Positions 34,828 through 48,409 are shown, numbered from the stretch's first letter. The stretch is DNA of 64,000 nt from JANXMY01 sp964251675 (GCA_964251675.1 CAXUKS010000009.1:1-64000); one strand, 5' to 3'. Notes: generated by a model from the sequence alone, not told the origin. Numbers and translations are program-made.

Positions 34828-36578
34828 ATGACCACAGGGAAGATCAACCAGACTCAGAGAACCGGCGCGGTTCTCTACACCCGCGTCTCGACCGGAGACC
34901 AGGACAAGAACGGAACCAGCCCCGAAACCCAGCTTGATGCCTGCCGCAAGAAGGCGCTGGCGCTCGGCCTGCCCATCATTGCCGAACACCACGACGGCGG
35001 CGTGTCCGGCGGCTACCTGCTGTCCCGCCCCGGAATGCAGGCCGCGCTGGCCGAGATACTCACAGGCCGCGCCGACATGCTGATTTGTGCCAACATCAGC
35101 CGCTATTCTCGCGATGTCGAACACCAGCAGGCCATCAAAAAAGCCGTAAAATCCGCCGGGGGCCGATTGGTCTTCTGCGACATGGACTTTGACGACACCC
35201 CCGAAGGCGACCTGGCCTTTGGCATCATGGGCGGCTTTGCCCAGTACGAGAAAGCTGTCATCAAAGACCGCACCATGAAAGGCAAGCGCAAGCGGGCCGA
35301 AGAAGGCCAGCAGCCCCAGCGCAGCACCCCCGCCTACGGCTACCACATCGTCACCAATGCCCAGGCGGAATGCAGCCTGTACCCGCCCGAAATGCGCGGG
35401 CGCTATCTAATTGTGGAAAAAGAGGCTGAAGTCGTGCGGGAAGTGTTTCAACGCTATGCAGAGGGTGTCAGCACCTTACCATCGCTCATTCGGGACCTGA
35501 ACGCCCGGCGCATTCCTGCCTCGCGGGGCGGCGTATGGCATCCGATGTGCCTGTCCACTATCCTGCGAAACCCCGTCTATAAAAGCCAGCCCGCCTATGG
35601 GCGCGTCTCCCGGACACTGGGAGAACACACCTCCGATGATCGACACACTCTGACCGGCAAGCCGCTTCTTCGGCCCAGGGCCGTGGAGAAGCCCGGCAAG
35701 CCGGCCTTGCTGACCGCTCCGCCAGTCGTGTCTGATGAGCTGTGGGAGAGGGTACAGAGGCGGCTCTTACAGAACCAGACGCTGCAAGGGGAGAACCCGC
35801 ACCGGGCGCGGATGCTGTCGGGGCGCTCCCTCTGTCCCTGCGGGCACAATGCCGTCTTGGTAGGCCAGCCGAGCACAAATACTACCAGTGCTCCAAGATA
35901 CATTCCAACAAAGTGCTGCACGGAAAAGAGGTTCCCCCGAAAAAAGCGACTTGTCCACGCACAATCTACTTGGTGGAGATGATTGAGCGGTGCGTTGTGG
36001 AAGCCCTGGCTTATGTCGCCGCCCATCCCGACGTAATCGCAGAGGCAATGGCGGTTTTTCAGCAGCAGCAAGCCAAAGCCTTGCCGGAAGGCCAGGCGGA
36101 ACTGCGCCGGGAAAAGTCTGCCCTCGACGCTGCTCTCACGCAAATAGGCCAGGACGAAGCGGCGGTCATTCAAGCTCAGATTGCTGGCATCCGGGCCGGA
36201 GCAAGCCCAGATGCCTACGCCGCCGTCTTCGCTGACATTGCTGCTCAGCGCAAAGACATGAAGGACCGGCGCGGCTCCATCATGCGCCGTCTGACCGGGC
36301 CGAAGCCGGGCAAGAAGGCACTGCCCCTGGAGCCGCCCACATTTGAGCGCAAAGCCCTGGAAGAACCCTGCCTGGTCTTATCTTCGGCTGCTGTGACAGG
36401 ACACGCAAAGCGCGATATTGTCGCCACCGTCATTGATCATGTAGTGTGCCAGCCGGACGGGGCCGAGGTCTTCTTTCTACCCGGCGTTGGCACGGAGCAT
36501 CTTCCGGGCTATCGCCTTCAAGCTTCAGCGGGTGTGTCTGATACTTTCAACCCCACGCTTACCGAGTTGATACAATAA
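34828..36578 (+). pseudogene. Large serine recombinase with a frameshift
   Basis: N-terminal resolvase domain (AVLYTRVSTGDQD, nucleophile S21; ANISRYSRDVEHQQAI), then the recombinase domain (STILRNPVYK). The frame breaks inside the zinc ribbon. CPCGHNAVLVG is in the first frame; PAEHKYYQCSK...CPRTIYL and the coiled-coil C-terminus (to 36578) are in another. A single base missing near 35863-35865 would explain it. Repaired length would be about 583 residues. ATG at 34828 has AAGGAG. The last 61 bp run antisense over the 3' end of msrB. The enzyme would integrate or excise the surrounding element. Confidence 0.85.
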
Positions 36579-36940
36579 CGCTGGCCGGTGGGGGCGGGGC
36601 CGTCCTCGAAGACGTGGCCGAGGTGGGAGCCGCAGCGGTGGCAGGTGACTTCGATGCGGCGCATGCCGTGGGTGCGGTCTTCGTGCAGGTCCACCGTGCC
36701 TGGCTCAGCGTCGTAGAAGCTCGGCCAGCCGCAGTGGGAGTCGAACTTGGTGTCGGAGGCAAAGAGTTCGAGGCCGCAGGCGGCGCAGACATACGTGCCG
36801 CCGGTTTTGGTGTTCACGTACTTGCCGGTGAAGGGACGCTCCGTGCCCTTTTCGCGCAGGACATGATACTGCTCCGGGGTCAGCAGCTCACGCCACTCGG
36901 CTTCGGTTTTGGTGATTTTGTCTGTGATCGGGTCGGTCAT
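36518..36940 (-). CDS. msrB: Peptide-methionine (R)-S-oxide reductase MsrB
   Basis: 140 residues; reduces methionine-R-sulfoxide in oxidised proteins. Zinc ligands CAAC and CHRC, GWPSF, GSHLGHVFEDGP and the catalytic Cys in RYCINS are all present. ATG at 36940. The gene converges on the recombinase and their 3' ends overlap by 61 bp, so the element may have integrated at the msrB end. Confidence 0.95.
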   Translation of the reverse strand: MTDPITDKITKTEAEWRELLTPEQYHVLREKGTERPFTGKYVNTKTGGTYVCAACGLELFASDTKFDSHCGWPSFYDAEPGTVDLHEDRTHGMRRIEVTCHRCGSHLGHVFEDGPAPTGQRYCINSVSVGLKVSDTPAEA

Positions 36941-37058
36941 ATCAGTCTCGCTTTCAGGATTTGTGGCTGGAGTTTAAACACGCGGGAAGGCGGAAAAGTT
37001 CGCAGGCGCGTCTCAAAAGGAGCGGCGGACACGGTGTCCCAGGGCAGCCAAGTTTGGG

Positions 37059-37064
37059 TACAAT
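37059..37064 (+). promoter_or_regulatory. -10 box of the first CbiX-type gene, leaderless type
   Basis: TACAAT, 6 nt before the ATG at 37071. No convincing -35. Confidence 0.4.
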
Positions 37065-37070
37065 AGCAGT

Positions 37071-37586
37071 ATGGATACCCTTCCCCCCGCTGACGCCCTG
37101 ATTTTGTTTTCCCACGGCTCCCTGCTTTGCGGCGCAGGGGAAGCCCTCGAAAGCCACGCGGGACGCCTGCGGCACACGGGGCGGTGGCCAGTGGTAAAAG
37201 TCGGCTACATGAACTACTCCGAGCCGACCTTTGCCGAGGCCGTCGCCGACTGCGTCGAGGCGGGCGCGAAACATATTCTCGTGCTGCCGTTTTTTCTCAT
37301 CCCAGGCTACTTTGTCACCAAAACGCTGCCGGGACATTTGGAGACCGCACAGGCAGCCCACCCCGAAGTCACATTCACCGTCGCTAAAGCGTTAGGCTAC
37401 GATGCCAGTCTGGCAGACGCGCTCATCGCCAGCGCCCAGCAACCCCTCGGGCCGGACCAGTGGCGCGATGACCTGACCGCCGCCGCCCGAGGCTGCCGCG
37501 CCAGACCGGACTGCCCGCTATATGCGACGCCGAACTGCCCCCGTGTGCCCGCACCGAATACGCCCGCCCGGCCCTTTGTGGAGTAG
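37071..37586 (+). CDS. CbiX/SirB-type sirohydrochlorin chelatase with Cys-rich tail
   Basis: 171 residues. LILFSHGSLLCGAGEAL near the start and ILVLPFFLIPGYFVTKTLPG in the middle are the CbiX/SirB chelatase motifs; the conserved His of SHGS and a second metal-site region are present. These small enzymes insert Co or Fe into sirohydrochlorin for cobalamin or siroheme. The C-terminal extension (GCRARPDCPLYATPNCP) carries three cysteines and could bind metal or a cluster. A second CbiX gene follows after 36 bp. Confidence 0.8.
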   Translation: MDTLPPADALILFSHGSLLCGAGEALESHAGRLRHTGRWPVVKVGYMNYSEPTFAEAVADCVEAGAKHILVLPFFLIPGYFVTKTLPGHLETAQAAHPEVTFTVAKALGYDASLADALIASAQQPLGPDQWRDDLTAAARGCRARPDCPLYATPNCPRVPAPNTPARPFVE

Positions 37587-37622
37587 ACTTTATAAAGAGT
37601 GGATTTTAGAAGAGAGAATTCG

Positions 37623-37997
37623 ATGAAAACTGCCCTGCTTGTCATGGTTCACGGCTCGCCGCGCCCCATCGCCAACACCGATATGTTCCGGGTCGTGGAA
37701 GATGTGAAGGCCAAAAACGTCTTCGACCATGTCGCCGTCGGCTTCATGGAATGCAACGAGCCGAGCATCGCTGACTCTGTGGACGCCTGCGCGGCGTCCG
37801 GGGCCGAGCGCATCATCGCCGTGCCGTACTTCCTGCACACCGGCACGCATGTCGCTGACGACCTGCCGACGCTTCTCGATGAAGCCCAGGCGCGTCACCC
37901 GCATATCCAGTTCCAGATGGGCCGCTACCTCGGCACATCGCCCGTCGTCACAGACCTGCTCGCCGCCCGTGCCGAAGCCGCATTGGCGTCCGTTTGA
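37623..37997 (+). CDS. CbiX-type sirohydrochlorin chelatase
   Basis: 124 residues, the short CbiX form: LLVMVHGSPRP with the catalytic His, ERIIAVPYFLHTGTHVADDL in the middle. Start ATG at 37623 behind AGAAGAGAG. With the preceding gene it may act as a pair (hetero-dimer or different metals), but no other cobalamin or siroheme gene is visible here. Confidence 0.82.
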   Translation: MKTALLVMVHGSPRPIANTDMFRVVEDVKAKNVFDHVAVGFMECNEPSIADSVDACAASGAERIIAVPYFLHTGTHVADDLPTLLDEAQARHPHIQFQMGRYLGTSPVVTDLLAARAEAALASV

Positions 37998-38014
37998 GAA
38001 AGATACTATCGCTT

Positions 38015-40075
38015 ATGCTGTATCGCTTTCCCATGCTTGCCGCCACCGCGCTCTGCGGCCTGCTACTCGCCCTACCCACATTCGCACAGACGCCAGTTCC
38101 CGGTCACGGCGTGGACGTGTCCACCATTGACCCAAGTGTTCAGCCGTGTCAGGACTTTTACCAGTATGCCAACGGCAAATGGCTGGCCGACAATCCTATC
38201 CCCGCCGACAAGACCACCTGGGGCGGGTTTGCCGAGATTTCCGAGCGCAACATCGCCGTCCTGCACACCATTTTAGACAGCCTCGTGGCCGCGCCGCCCG
38301 CCGCGCCCGGCAGTGTCACCCGGAAAGTCACCGATTTCTATAAGTCCGGCATGGACACAGCGCGGATTGGAAAACAGGGGGCCGCACCGCTGGCCGCCGA
38401 GTTTGCCCGGATTGACGCCGTGAGGGACGTGCCGACGCTGGAAGCCGAGATCGCGCATCTGCACACGCAGGGAATCGGCGCGGGCTGGGGCTTCGGGGTG
38501 GGGGCGGACGAAAAGGACAGCACGAAAAACATCGCCCAGCTCGAGCAGGGCGGGCTGGGACTGCCGGACCGGGATTATTATCTTTTAACAGATGCCAAAT
38601 CGCAGGCCACCCGCGCCGATTATGCCGCGCACGTCGCCCGGATGTTTGTCCTGCTCGGCGACACCCCCGCCAAAGCGGCCCGCGAGTCGGGCGTGGTCAT
38701 GGGCATAGAAACGCGGCTGGCACGGGCCTCCATGACCCGCGTGGAGCGGCGAGACCCAAATGCGACCTACCACAAAATGACGCTGGCGGCGCTGGATAAA
38801 AGCACGCCGGGCGTCTCCTGGGAGCCGTACTTCGCCGCGCTCGGCGCCTCTAAACCCGGCTCGCTGCTGGTGGGGCAACCCGCGTTTTTTGCCGAAGCGG
38901 GCCAGATGCTCCGCTCCGTGCCGCTGGCCGACTGGAAAACGTACCTGCGCTGGGATTTAATCCACGGCACGGCATCGTATCTTTCGGACGATTTCGTGCA
39001 GGAGAGCTTCGTGTTTTACGGCACGACTCTCGGCGGAGCCAAAGAGCAGCGCCCCCGCTGGAAGCGGGTGCTGGGGGCCACCGATGGGGCACTCGGCGAG
39101 GGCCTGGGGCAGATTTATGTGGCCCGCGCCTTCTCACCCGAGGCCAAAGCCCGTGCTTTGACGCTGGTGGAGAATGTCAAAGCTGCCCTCCGGGACCGCC
39201 TGACGACGCTGGACTGGATCGGCCCGGACACCCGGCGGCAGGCGCTGAACAAGCTGGACCGCATGACCGTCAAAATCGGCTACCCGGACCACTGGCGCGA
39301 TTATTCAGCCCTCAAAATCAGCAGCCCGGACTATGTGACCAACGCCCTGGCCGCGAACCGCTTTGAATTCAGGCGCGAACTGGGCCATCTGGGGCATCCC
39401 GTAGACCGGTCGGAATGGGGGATGACGCCGCCGACTGTCAATGCCTATTACCGGCCGTCGTTCAACGAAATCGTCTTCCCGGCGGGCATCTTGCAGCCAC
39501 CGTTTTTTGATCCCGATGCCGACAACGCCTCAAACTACGGGGCGATTGGCGCGGTGATGGGCCACGAAATGACGCACGGCTTTGATGACAAGGGCCGCCA
39601 GTTTGATGCCCAGGGCAACCTGCGCGACTGGTGGACTGCCAGCGACCGCAAAAACTTTCAGGGCCGCGCCGATTTGATTGTCAAGCAGTTCGACGCCTAC
39701 ATCCCCGTGGACGACAAACATATCAACGGGCAGCTTACGCAGGGCGAGAACATCGCCGATCTGGGCGGCCTCAAAATCGCTTATCTGGCCTTCGAAAAAG
39801 CNNNNNNNNNNGAGAAAGCGGGCGAAACCCAGCGGCGGCGGCCTATCGACGGCTTCACACCCGAGCAGCGGTTTTTTCTGGCTTACGCCCAGGCGTGGCG
39901 GGCCAACATCCGCCCCGAGTCCCTACGCCTGCGCCTCGCCACCGACCCGCATTCGCCCAACAAGTACCGCGTCCTCGGCCCGCTCGCCAACCTGCCGGAG
40001 TTTGCCCAGGCGTTCCCCTGCCCACCCGGCAAAGAAGACAAAGCGGAAGCAGCGGCGCGGGTGAGCATCTGGTAG
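38015..40075 (+). CDS. M13-family (neprilysin-like) metallopeptidase, with assembly gap
   Basis: About 686 residues. Signal peptide (MLYRFPMLAATALCGLLLAL, cleavage after TFA) from the ATG at 38015; a TTG at 37994 overlapping the previous stop is the alternative. The C-terminal catalytic part has the HEMTH zinc motif (about 517), ENIADLGG with the third ligand and the NEIVFPAGILQPPFF lead-in. Ten Ns at 39802-39811 leave four codons unknown after YLAFEK; the frame continues on the other side. It probably degrades small extracellular peptides. Confidence 0.9.
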   Translation: MLYRFPMLAATALCGLLLALPTFAQTPVPGHGVDVSTIDPSVQPCQDFYQYANGKWLADNPIPADKTTWGGFAEISERNIAVLHTILDSLVAAPPAAPGSVTRKVTDFYKSGMDTARIGKQGAAPLAAEFARIDAVRDVPTLEAEIAHLHTQGIGAGWGFGVGADEKDSTKNIAQLEQGGLGLPDRDYYLLTDAKSQATRADYAAHVARMFVLLGDTPAKAARESGVVMGIETRLARASMTRVERRDPNATYHKMTLAALDKSTPGVSWEPYFAALGASKPGSLLVGQPAFFAEAGQMLRSVPLADWKTYLRWDLIHGTASYLSDDFVQESFVFYGTTLGGAKEQRPRWKRVLGATDGALGEGLGQIYVARAFSPEAKARALTLVENVKAALRDRLTTLDWIGPDTRRQALNKLDRMTVKIGYPDHWRDYSALKISSPDYVTNALAANRFEFRRELGHLGHPVDRSEWGMTPPTVNAYYRPSFNEIVFPAGILQPPFFDPDADNASNYGAIGAVMGHEMTHGFDDKGRQFDAQGNLRDWWTASDRKNFQGRADLIVKQFDAYIPVDDKHINGQLTQGENIADLGGLKIAYLAFEKXXXXEKAGETQRRRPIDGFTPEQRFFLAYAQAWRANIRPESLRLRLATDPHSPNKYRVLGPLANLPEFAQAFPCPPGKEDKAEAAARVSIW

Positions 40076-40160
40076 TGGTCTCCCTAATGCCCCTGCCGCT
40101 GCGTGCCGACAATAGAGACTGAGACCCGCCCGACCGCTCGGGCGACCTCAGCTATTTATT

Positions 40161-42647
40161 ATGCGGACACTGCCGACCAATGCACAACTTCTCCTCATCG
40201 TGACCTGGTGCGCCGCCCTGCTTGCGGGGGCGTGGGCCGCACTCACGCCCCCCCCCGCTGTCGCCGCGCACGGGTGGGAGGTGGGCCTCTACCTCGGCCT
40301 GACAATTTTAGCCTACGACCGCAAGATACGGCTGGTCGGGGCGTCCGAGGGGCAGACCGGGTCGCTCTCGCTCGGCTTTGCCATCACGTTCGCCGCCCTG
40401 CTGCGCTTCGGGCCGCATGGGGCGCTGGTGGTCGGCACGCTCGGCTGCCTCGTCTCGTGCCTGAGGACCCGCCGCCAGACCGCCGTTCAGCTTGCCTTCA
40501 ATGCCGCCGTGGCCGCGCTGTCTTCGTGGCTGGCCGGGGTGACGTTTGTTGCACTTAACGGCGGCGGGCTGGCGCTGGAGATCGAACGCTCGGCGCCCGC
40601 CGTCGCCGGGGCAAGCCTGATTTATTTCGGCCTGAACACGGGTGCGACAAGTGCCGTCATCGCGCTGTGTACGCGCCAGTCGGTCGGCGCGTTCTGGCGC
40701 GAAAATTTTTTGTGGACCGCGCCGTCCTACTTTGCCGGGGCCTGCGTCGGGACCGGGGCCGCGCTGCTGACCGGCAGCCGGTCGTGGCTGATGCCGCTGC
40801 TGGTCACACCGGTCGCCTGGCTGACCTACCAGGCCTATGCCGTCGCGGCAAACAAGGCGCGGGAGCGGCAGGAGGAAGTCGCCCGCCTCGCCGACCTGTA
40901 TCTGGGAACGATTCGCGGGCTGGCCGTCGCCATTGATGCCAAAGACCAGCACTCCCACCGCCACGTCCTGCGCGTTCAGCGGCTGGCCGTCGCCACGGCC
41001 AGAAAGCTGGGACTGCCGCCGGACCTGTGCGAAGCCGTCAATACCGGGGCGCTGCTGCACGACATCGGCAAGCTGGGCGTGCCGGACTATGTCCTGCGAA
41101 AGCCCGGCAAGCTCACCGACGAGGAGTTTGCCAAGCTGCGTCAGCACCCCGAGATCGGCACGGCGATCTTAGAAGGTGTCCCGTTCCCCTGGCCCGTCCT
41201 GCCCGCCGTCCGCTCCCACCACGAGCGATGGGACGGGTCCGGCTACCCGGACGGACTGGCGGGCGAAGCTATTCCCCTGACCGCCCGCATTCTGGCCGTC
41301 GCCGACGTCTACGATGCCCTCACGTCCAGCCGTGCCTATCGGGGTGCCTGGACCGGGCCGTCGGCACTGGTTGAGCTGAAGTCTCAGGCCGGGACGCTCT
41401 TCGACCCCGCCGTGGTGGATGCCTTCGCGGCCATTCTGGAGGAGACGGAGCAGGCCGAGGCGGAAGAGGTGGCGCGTGCCGAGGCGGAAGAGGTGGCGCG
41501 TGCTGACGCAGGCAGGGGGGCTGAGGGACCGCAGGAGGGGCATGGGCTGGTCCGGGCAGGCGATGCGGTGCGTCAGATACAGCGAGCGTCGTCCGAGCTG
41601 TGGGCCTTGTATGAAGTGGCACAAACACTGTCGTCGTCGCTGGGGCTGGACGAAACGCTGGACATTCTGGGCCGCAAGCTGGCCGCCCTGCTGCCCGGCA
41701 CAGCCTGTCTGTTCCTGCTGCGCGAAGGGGATGGGAACGTCCTCCGCGCCCGCACCTCGGTGGGCGTCGGCGCGGCTGCCTTTATGGACGCACACACGGC
41801 GGGGCCGCACAGCCGCTCGCTGCGCGTGGCCGCCGACAGGCACAGCCACCGGGGGGCCTTCGAACCTGATGATCTGCATGTGCCCGGCGAGGACGGGCAG
41901 GCCGCGACGCCGCACTCTGCCCTGATCGTGCCGATCATCCACAGCGGCGGCACGCTGGGGACGATTAATTTGTATCACCCCGAAGCGGACGCCTTCGGGC
42001 CGCACGACCAGCAGCTTTTGGAGACCATCGCCGAGCGGGCCGCGCTGGCGCTGCACAACGGGCTGCTATTCGACCAGACGCGCTCACACGCCAACACGGA
42101 CCCGCTGACGGGCCTGTTCAACTTCCGCTGCTTTACTCAGAAGACCGATGCCCTGTGCGCCGGGCCGGGGGCCGAGCCTTTGGCCTTGCTTTGCCTGGAT
42201 TTGGACCGCTTCAAGCCCATCAACGACACCTTTGGTCATCAGGCGGGCGACCGCGTCCTGTGCGAGCTGGCCGAGCTGTTTTGCGGCACTGTCCGCGACG
42301 CCGACATCGTGGCCCGCTACGGCGGCGACGAGTTCCTGATTATTCTGCGCGGGGCGGGGATGGCCGAAGCCGAAGCGATGGCGCGGCGGCTGACGGAGGC
42401 GGTCGATGCCTACAACCCTGATTTGGCCTCCCTTCCGCAGCCTCAGGCCGCTTTGGACCACCCCCGCCTGGACCATCCCCGCCTGGGCGTCTCTGTGGGC
42501 GCGGCCTGCTTCCCCGCCGACGGCGCGACGTGCGCCGCGCTGCTGGCGGTTGCCGATGCCCGGATGTACGGCGACAAAGAGGCCCGCAGGCGCAGCGCCC
42601 CCGACCAGAGGGACTACGCCGCGCCGCCGCTGCGCCGTGCGGCCTGA
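40161..42647 (+). CDS. Membrane HD-GYP / GAF / GGDEF protein
   Basis: 828 residues. An N-terminal membrane region of about seven helices (1-230, MASE-like), HD-GYP domain (H300-D301 in LLHDIGKLG, then HHERWDGSGYP), GAF domain (about 500-640) and a C-terminal diguanylate cyclase with intact GGDEF (721-725). It could both make and break c-di-GMP. A 24-bp exact tandem duplication (41454-41501) lengthens the acidic linker (AEAEEVAR twice). A relevant output would be pili, polysaccharide export or motility, all represented nearby. Confidence 0.9.
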   Translation: MRTLPTNAQLLLIVTWCAALLAGAWAALTPPPAVAAHGWEVGLYLGLTILAYDRKIRLVGASEGQTGSLSLGFAITFAALLRFGPHGALVVGTLGCLVSCLRTRRQTAVQLAFNAAVAALSSWLAGVTFVALNGGGLALEIERSAPAVAGASLIYFGLNTGATSAVIALCTRQSVGAFWRENFLWTAPSYFAGACVGTGAALLTGSRSWLMPLLVTPVAWLTYQAYAVAANKARERQEEVARLADLYLGTIRGLAVAIDAKDQHSHRHVLRVQRLAVATARKLGLPPDLCEAVNTGALLHDIGKLGVPDYVLRKPGKLTDEEFAKLRQHPEIGTAILEGVPFPWPVLPAVRSHHERWDGSGYPDGLAGEAIPLTARILAVADVYDALTSSRAYRGAWTGPSALVELKSQAGTLFDPAVVDAFAAILEETEQAEAEEVARAEAEEVARADAGRGAEGPQEGHGLVRAGDAVRQIQRASSELWALYEVAQTLSSSLGLDETLDILGRKLAALLPGTACLFLLREGDGNVLRARTSVGVGAAAFMDAHTAGPHSRSLRVAADRHSHRGAFEPDDLHVPGEDGQAATPHSALIVPIIHSGGTLGTINLYHPEADAFGPHDQQLLETIAERAALALHNGLLFDQTRSHANTDPLTGLFNFRCFTQKTDALCAGPGAEPLALLCLDLDRFKPINDTFGHQAGDRVLCELAELFCGTVRDADIVARYGGDEFLIILRGAGMAEAEAMARRLTEAVDAYNPDLASLPQPQAALDHPRLDHPRLGVSVGAACFPADGATCAALLAVADARMYGDKEARRRSAPDQRDYAAPPLRRAA

Positions 42648-42782
42648 CGCCGCCCCCATACGTTTACTTTCTTATCCCCCACGTCCCTGATCCCGTATTT
42701 TCCAGCAGTCTTGTCAGTGTGTTCTCACGCCTAGAACGGCATAATGAGAATAATCAACAATAACACTCACGAGGACAAATCT

Positions 42783-44510
42783 ATGCTAAACGGCTTCTGT
42801 AATAACAGGCCCCCAAAGTTGGGAGCCGCGCTTGCTGCTTTGCCACTGCTCACCGCCCTGTCGCTGGCAGCACCCGCCGCCGCTGCGCCAGCGGGTCTTG
42901 CCAAAGCCGATGCTTTCCTGACCCCGCTCCTGGCCGCCCCGCACGCAGCGGGCTGGTCGTCCGTGGTGATCAGGCTGGACGGCGGCAGCCTCAGCCCGGC
43001 CCGTGCGGCGGCCCTGCGCGGGCTGGGCGCGGACGTCACCCGCCGCCTGCCGATTATCGGCGCGGCGGCGGTCCGGGTCCCAAACCGGCAGCTTCCCCGG
43101 CTGGCCGCCCTGCCATTCGTCACGCGCCTGTCGTGGGACGGCCCAGTTCGCAAGAGCGATGTGTTCACCGGTGCATCCAGCGGCGCGGCGACGGCTTACG
43201 CCCAGTACAGGCTGACCGGCCAGGGCATCAATGTCGCCGTTCTGGACAGCGGCGTGTGGCAGGGTGCGGACCTGATGACCCCCGGTGCGGCGTTTGTTTC
43301 CTCTCCCTCGTTCGTTCCCAACCAGTCCGCCACGACAGATACGTGCGGACACGGCACACACGTGGCGGCCATTATCGCGGGCAACGGAGCTTACTCCAGC
43401 ATCTCGGGCTGTACGCGCACCTTCTACGGCATCGCCCGCCAGGCCGGGATCGTCAATGTCCGCGTGCTGGATGGACGCGGCCAGGGCAGCGTCTCTTCAG
43501 TCATCTCGGGCATCAACTGGGTGGTCGCCAATAAGTCCAGGAACAACATTCGCGTGATGAACCTCTCGCTCGGCCACCCGGTCGGCGAAAGCTACAAAAC
43601 CGACCCCCTCTGCCAGGCCGTCGAGGCGGCTTATAAAGCGGGCATCGTCGTCGTCTGCGCCGCAGGCAACAGCGGCCGCGCTTCCGCCGTCACCACGCCC
43701 GGCGCGGCCAATGAGGGCTGGGGCATCAGCTACGGCTCCATCAACTCGCCCGGCAATGACCCTTCCGTCATCACGGTCGGCGCGACCAAAAGCGTGGACG
43801 GCATCCGCGCCCATGACCAGATCGCCACTTATTCAGGGCGCGGCCCGTCCCGCATGGACCTGATCTTGAAGCCGGACATTATCGCGCCGGGCAACAAAGT
43901 GATCTCGCTGGGCTACAGCAACAGCTACCTGATGTCTACGTATGCCGCGACCAATGCGATCCCGGCCACCGACTACAACCCGTATATGTCCGGGACTGCC
44001 CCGACCTACTTCCGAATGTCGGGAACGTCCATGGCGGCGCCGGTCGTGGCAGGGGCGGTGGCCCTGATGCTCCAGGCCGATCCCACGCTCTCGCCCGACA
44101 CGGTGAAGCTTCGCCTGATGGCCTCCGCCAGCAAGTGGGCCGCGCCGGGCGGGGCCACCGACCCCTGCACTTACGGCGCGGGCTACCTGAATATCCCCGC
44201 CGCGCTGACCTGCTCCTATGTCGCTGCCCGGCCCGCCCTCAGTCCGGCTCTGGTTCAGAACGCCCAGGGCGGCGTCAGCCTGAACACCAGCCAGATTCTT
44301 TCCGGCAGTCACGTCATCTGGGGCACCGCCAGCCTGACCGATCTGCACGTCATCTGGGGGACAAGCGCCCTCGGGGCCGGAGCCGACACGTCTCTGTCCG
44401 GCTCGCACGTCATCTGGGGCAGCTCCGTCTGGGGCAGCGTCAACGATACCCATGTCATCTGGGGCACAGGCTCCGTGGACCTGTCATCGACCGCCATCAA
44501 GGGCGAATAG
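42783..44510 (+). CDS. Secreted S8 subtilisin-like protease with C-terminal HVIWG repeats
   Basis: 575 residues. Signal peptide, an I9-like propeptide (about 45-125), then the catalytic domain with D155 (VAVLDSGV), H190 (GHGTHVA), N296 (AAGNSG) and S416 (SGTSMAAPV). The last 75 residues contain four HVIWG units (SGSHVIWGT, DLHVIWGT, SGSHVIWGS, DTHVIWGT), possibly a cell-surface or self-association module. ATG at 42783 behind GAGGAC. A strong terminator follows at 44542. Confidence 0.92.
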   Translation: MLNGFCNNRPPKLGAALAALPLLTALSLAAPAAAAPAGLAKADAFLTPLLAAPHAAGWSSVVIRLDGGSLSPARAAALRGLGADVTRRLPIIGAAAVRVPNRQLPRLAALPFVTRLSWDGPVRKSDVFTGASSGAATAYAQYRLTGQGINVAVLDSGVWQGADLMTPGAAFVSSPSFVPNQSATTDTCGHGTHVAAIIAGNGAYSSISGCTRTFYGIARQAGIVNVRVLDGRGQGSVSSVISGINWVVANKSRNNIRVMNLSLGHPVGESYKTDPLCQAVEAAYKAGIVVVCAAGNSGRASAVTTPGAANEGWGISYGSINSPGNDPSVITVGATKSVDGIRAHDQIATYSGRGPSRMDLILKPDIIAPGNKVISLGYSNSYLMSTYAATNAIPATDYNPYMSGTAPTYFRMSGTSMAAPVVAGAVALMLQADPTLSPDTVKLRLMASASKWAAPGGATDPCTYGAGYLNIPAALTCSYVAARPALSPALVQNAQGGVSLNTSQILSGSHVIWGTASLTDLHVIWGTSALGAGADTSLSGSHVIWGSSVWGSVNDTHVIWGTGSVDLSSTAIKGE

Positions 44511-44541
44511 CCCCTGAGTCTCACATAAGTCTCGCACGCAC

Positions 44542-44574
44542 AAAAGCCCGCCTCGGAATGGAGGCGGGCTTTTG
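44542..44574 (+). terminator. Rho-independent terminator after the subtilisin
   Basis: 13-bp stem AAAAGCCCGCCTC / GAGGCGGGCTTTT with loop GGAATG, ending in TTTTG. Confidence 0.9.
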
Positions 44575-44683
44575 TCACGTCCGCATTCCGGGTATAATCG
44601 AAATCGGAAACAATCAAAAGGCTTGGGCGGACTTCCGCCGAGGCCCTTTGGCACGTCACACGAACACAGAAGAAAGATTATCT

Positions 44684-48400
<3,717 letters not shown>

Positions 48401-48409
<9 letters not shown>

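Noticed and set aside
33577..35982. Very long plus-strand frame of 801 codons
   Set aside because: Its first 417 codons are antisense to phage remnants and run through a repeat and a promoter; only the part from 34828 is a real recombinase.
39802..39811. Frameshift or insertion in the M13 peptidase
   Set aside because: The break is a run of ten Ns from assembly; the same frame continues on both sides, assuming the gap length is right.
40308..41147. Long minus-strand frames opposite the HD-GYP, mfd, ugd and cheW genes
   Set aside because: High-GC antisense frames with Arg/Gly/Pro-rich composition; the plus-strand products have clear domains.
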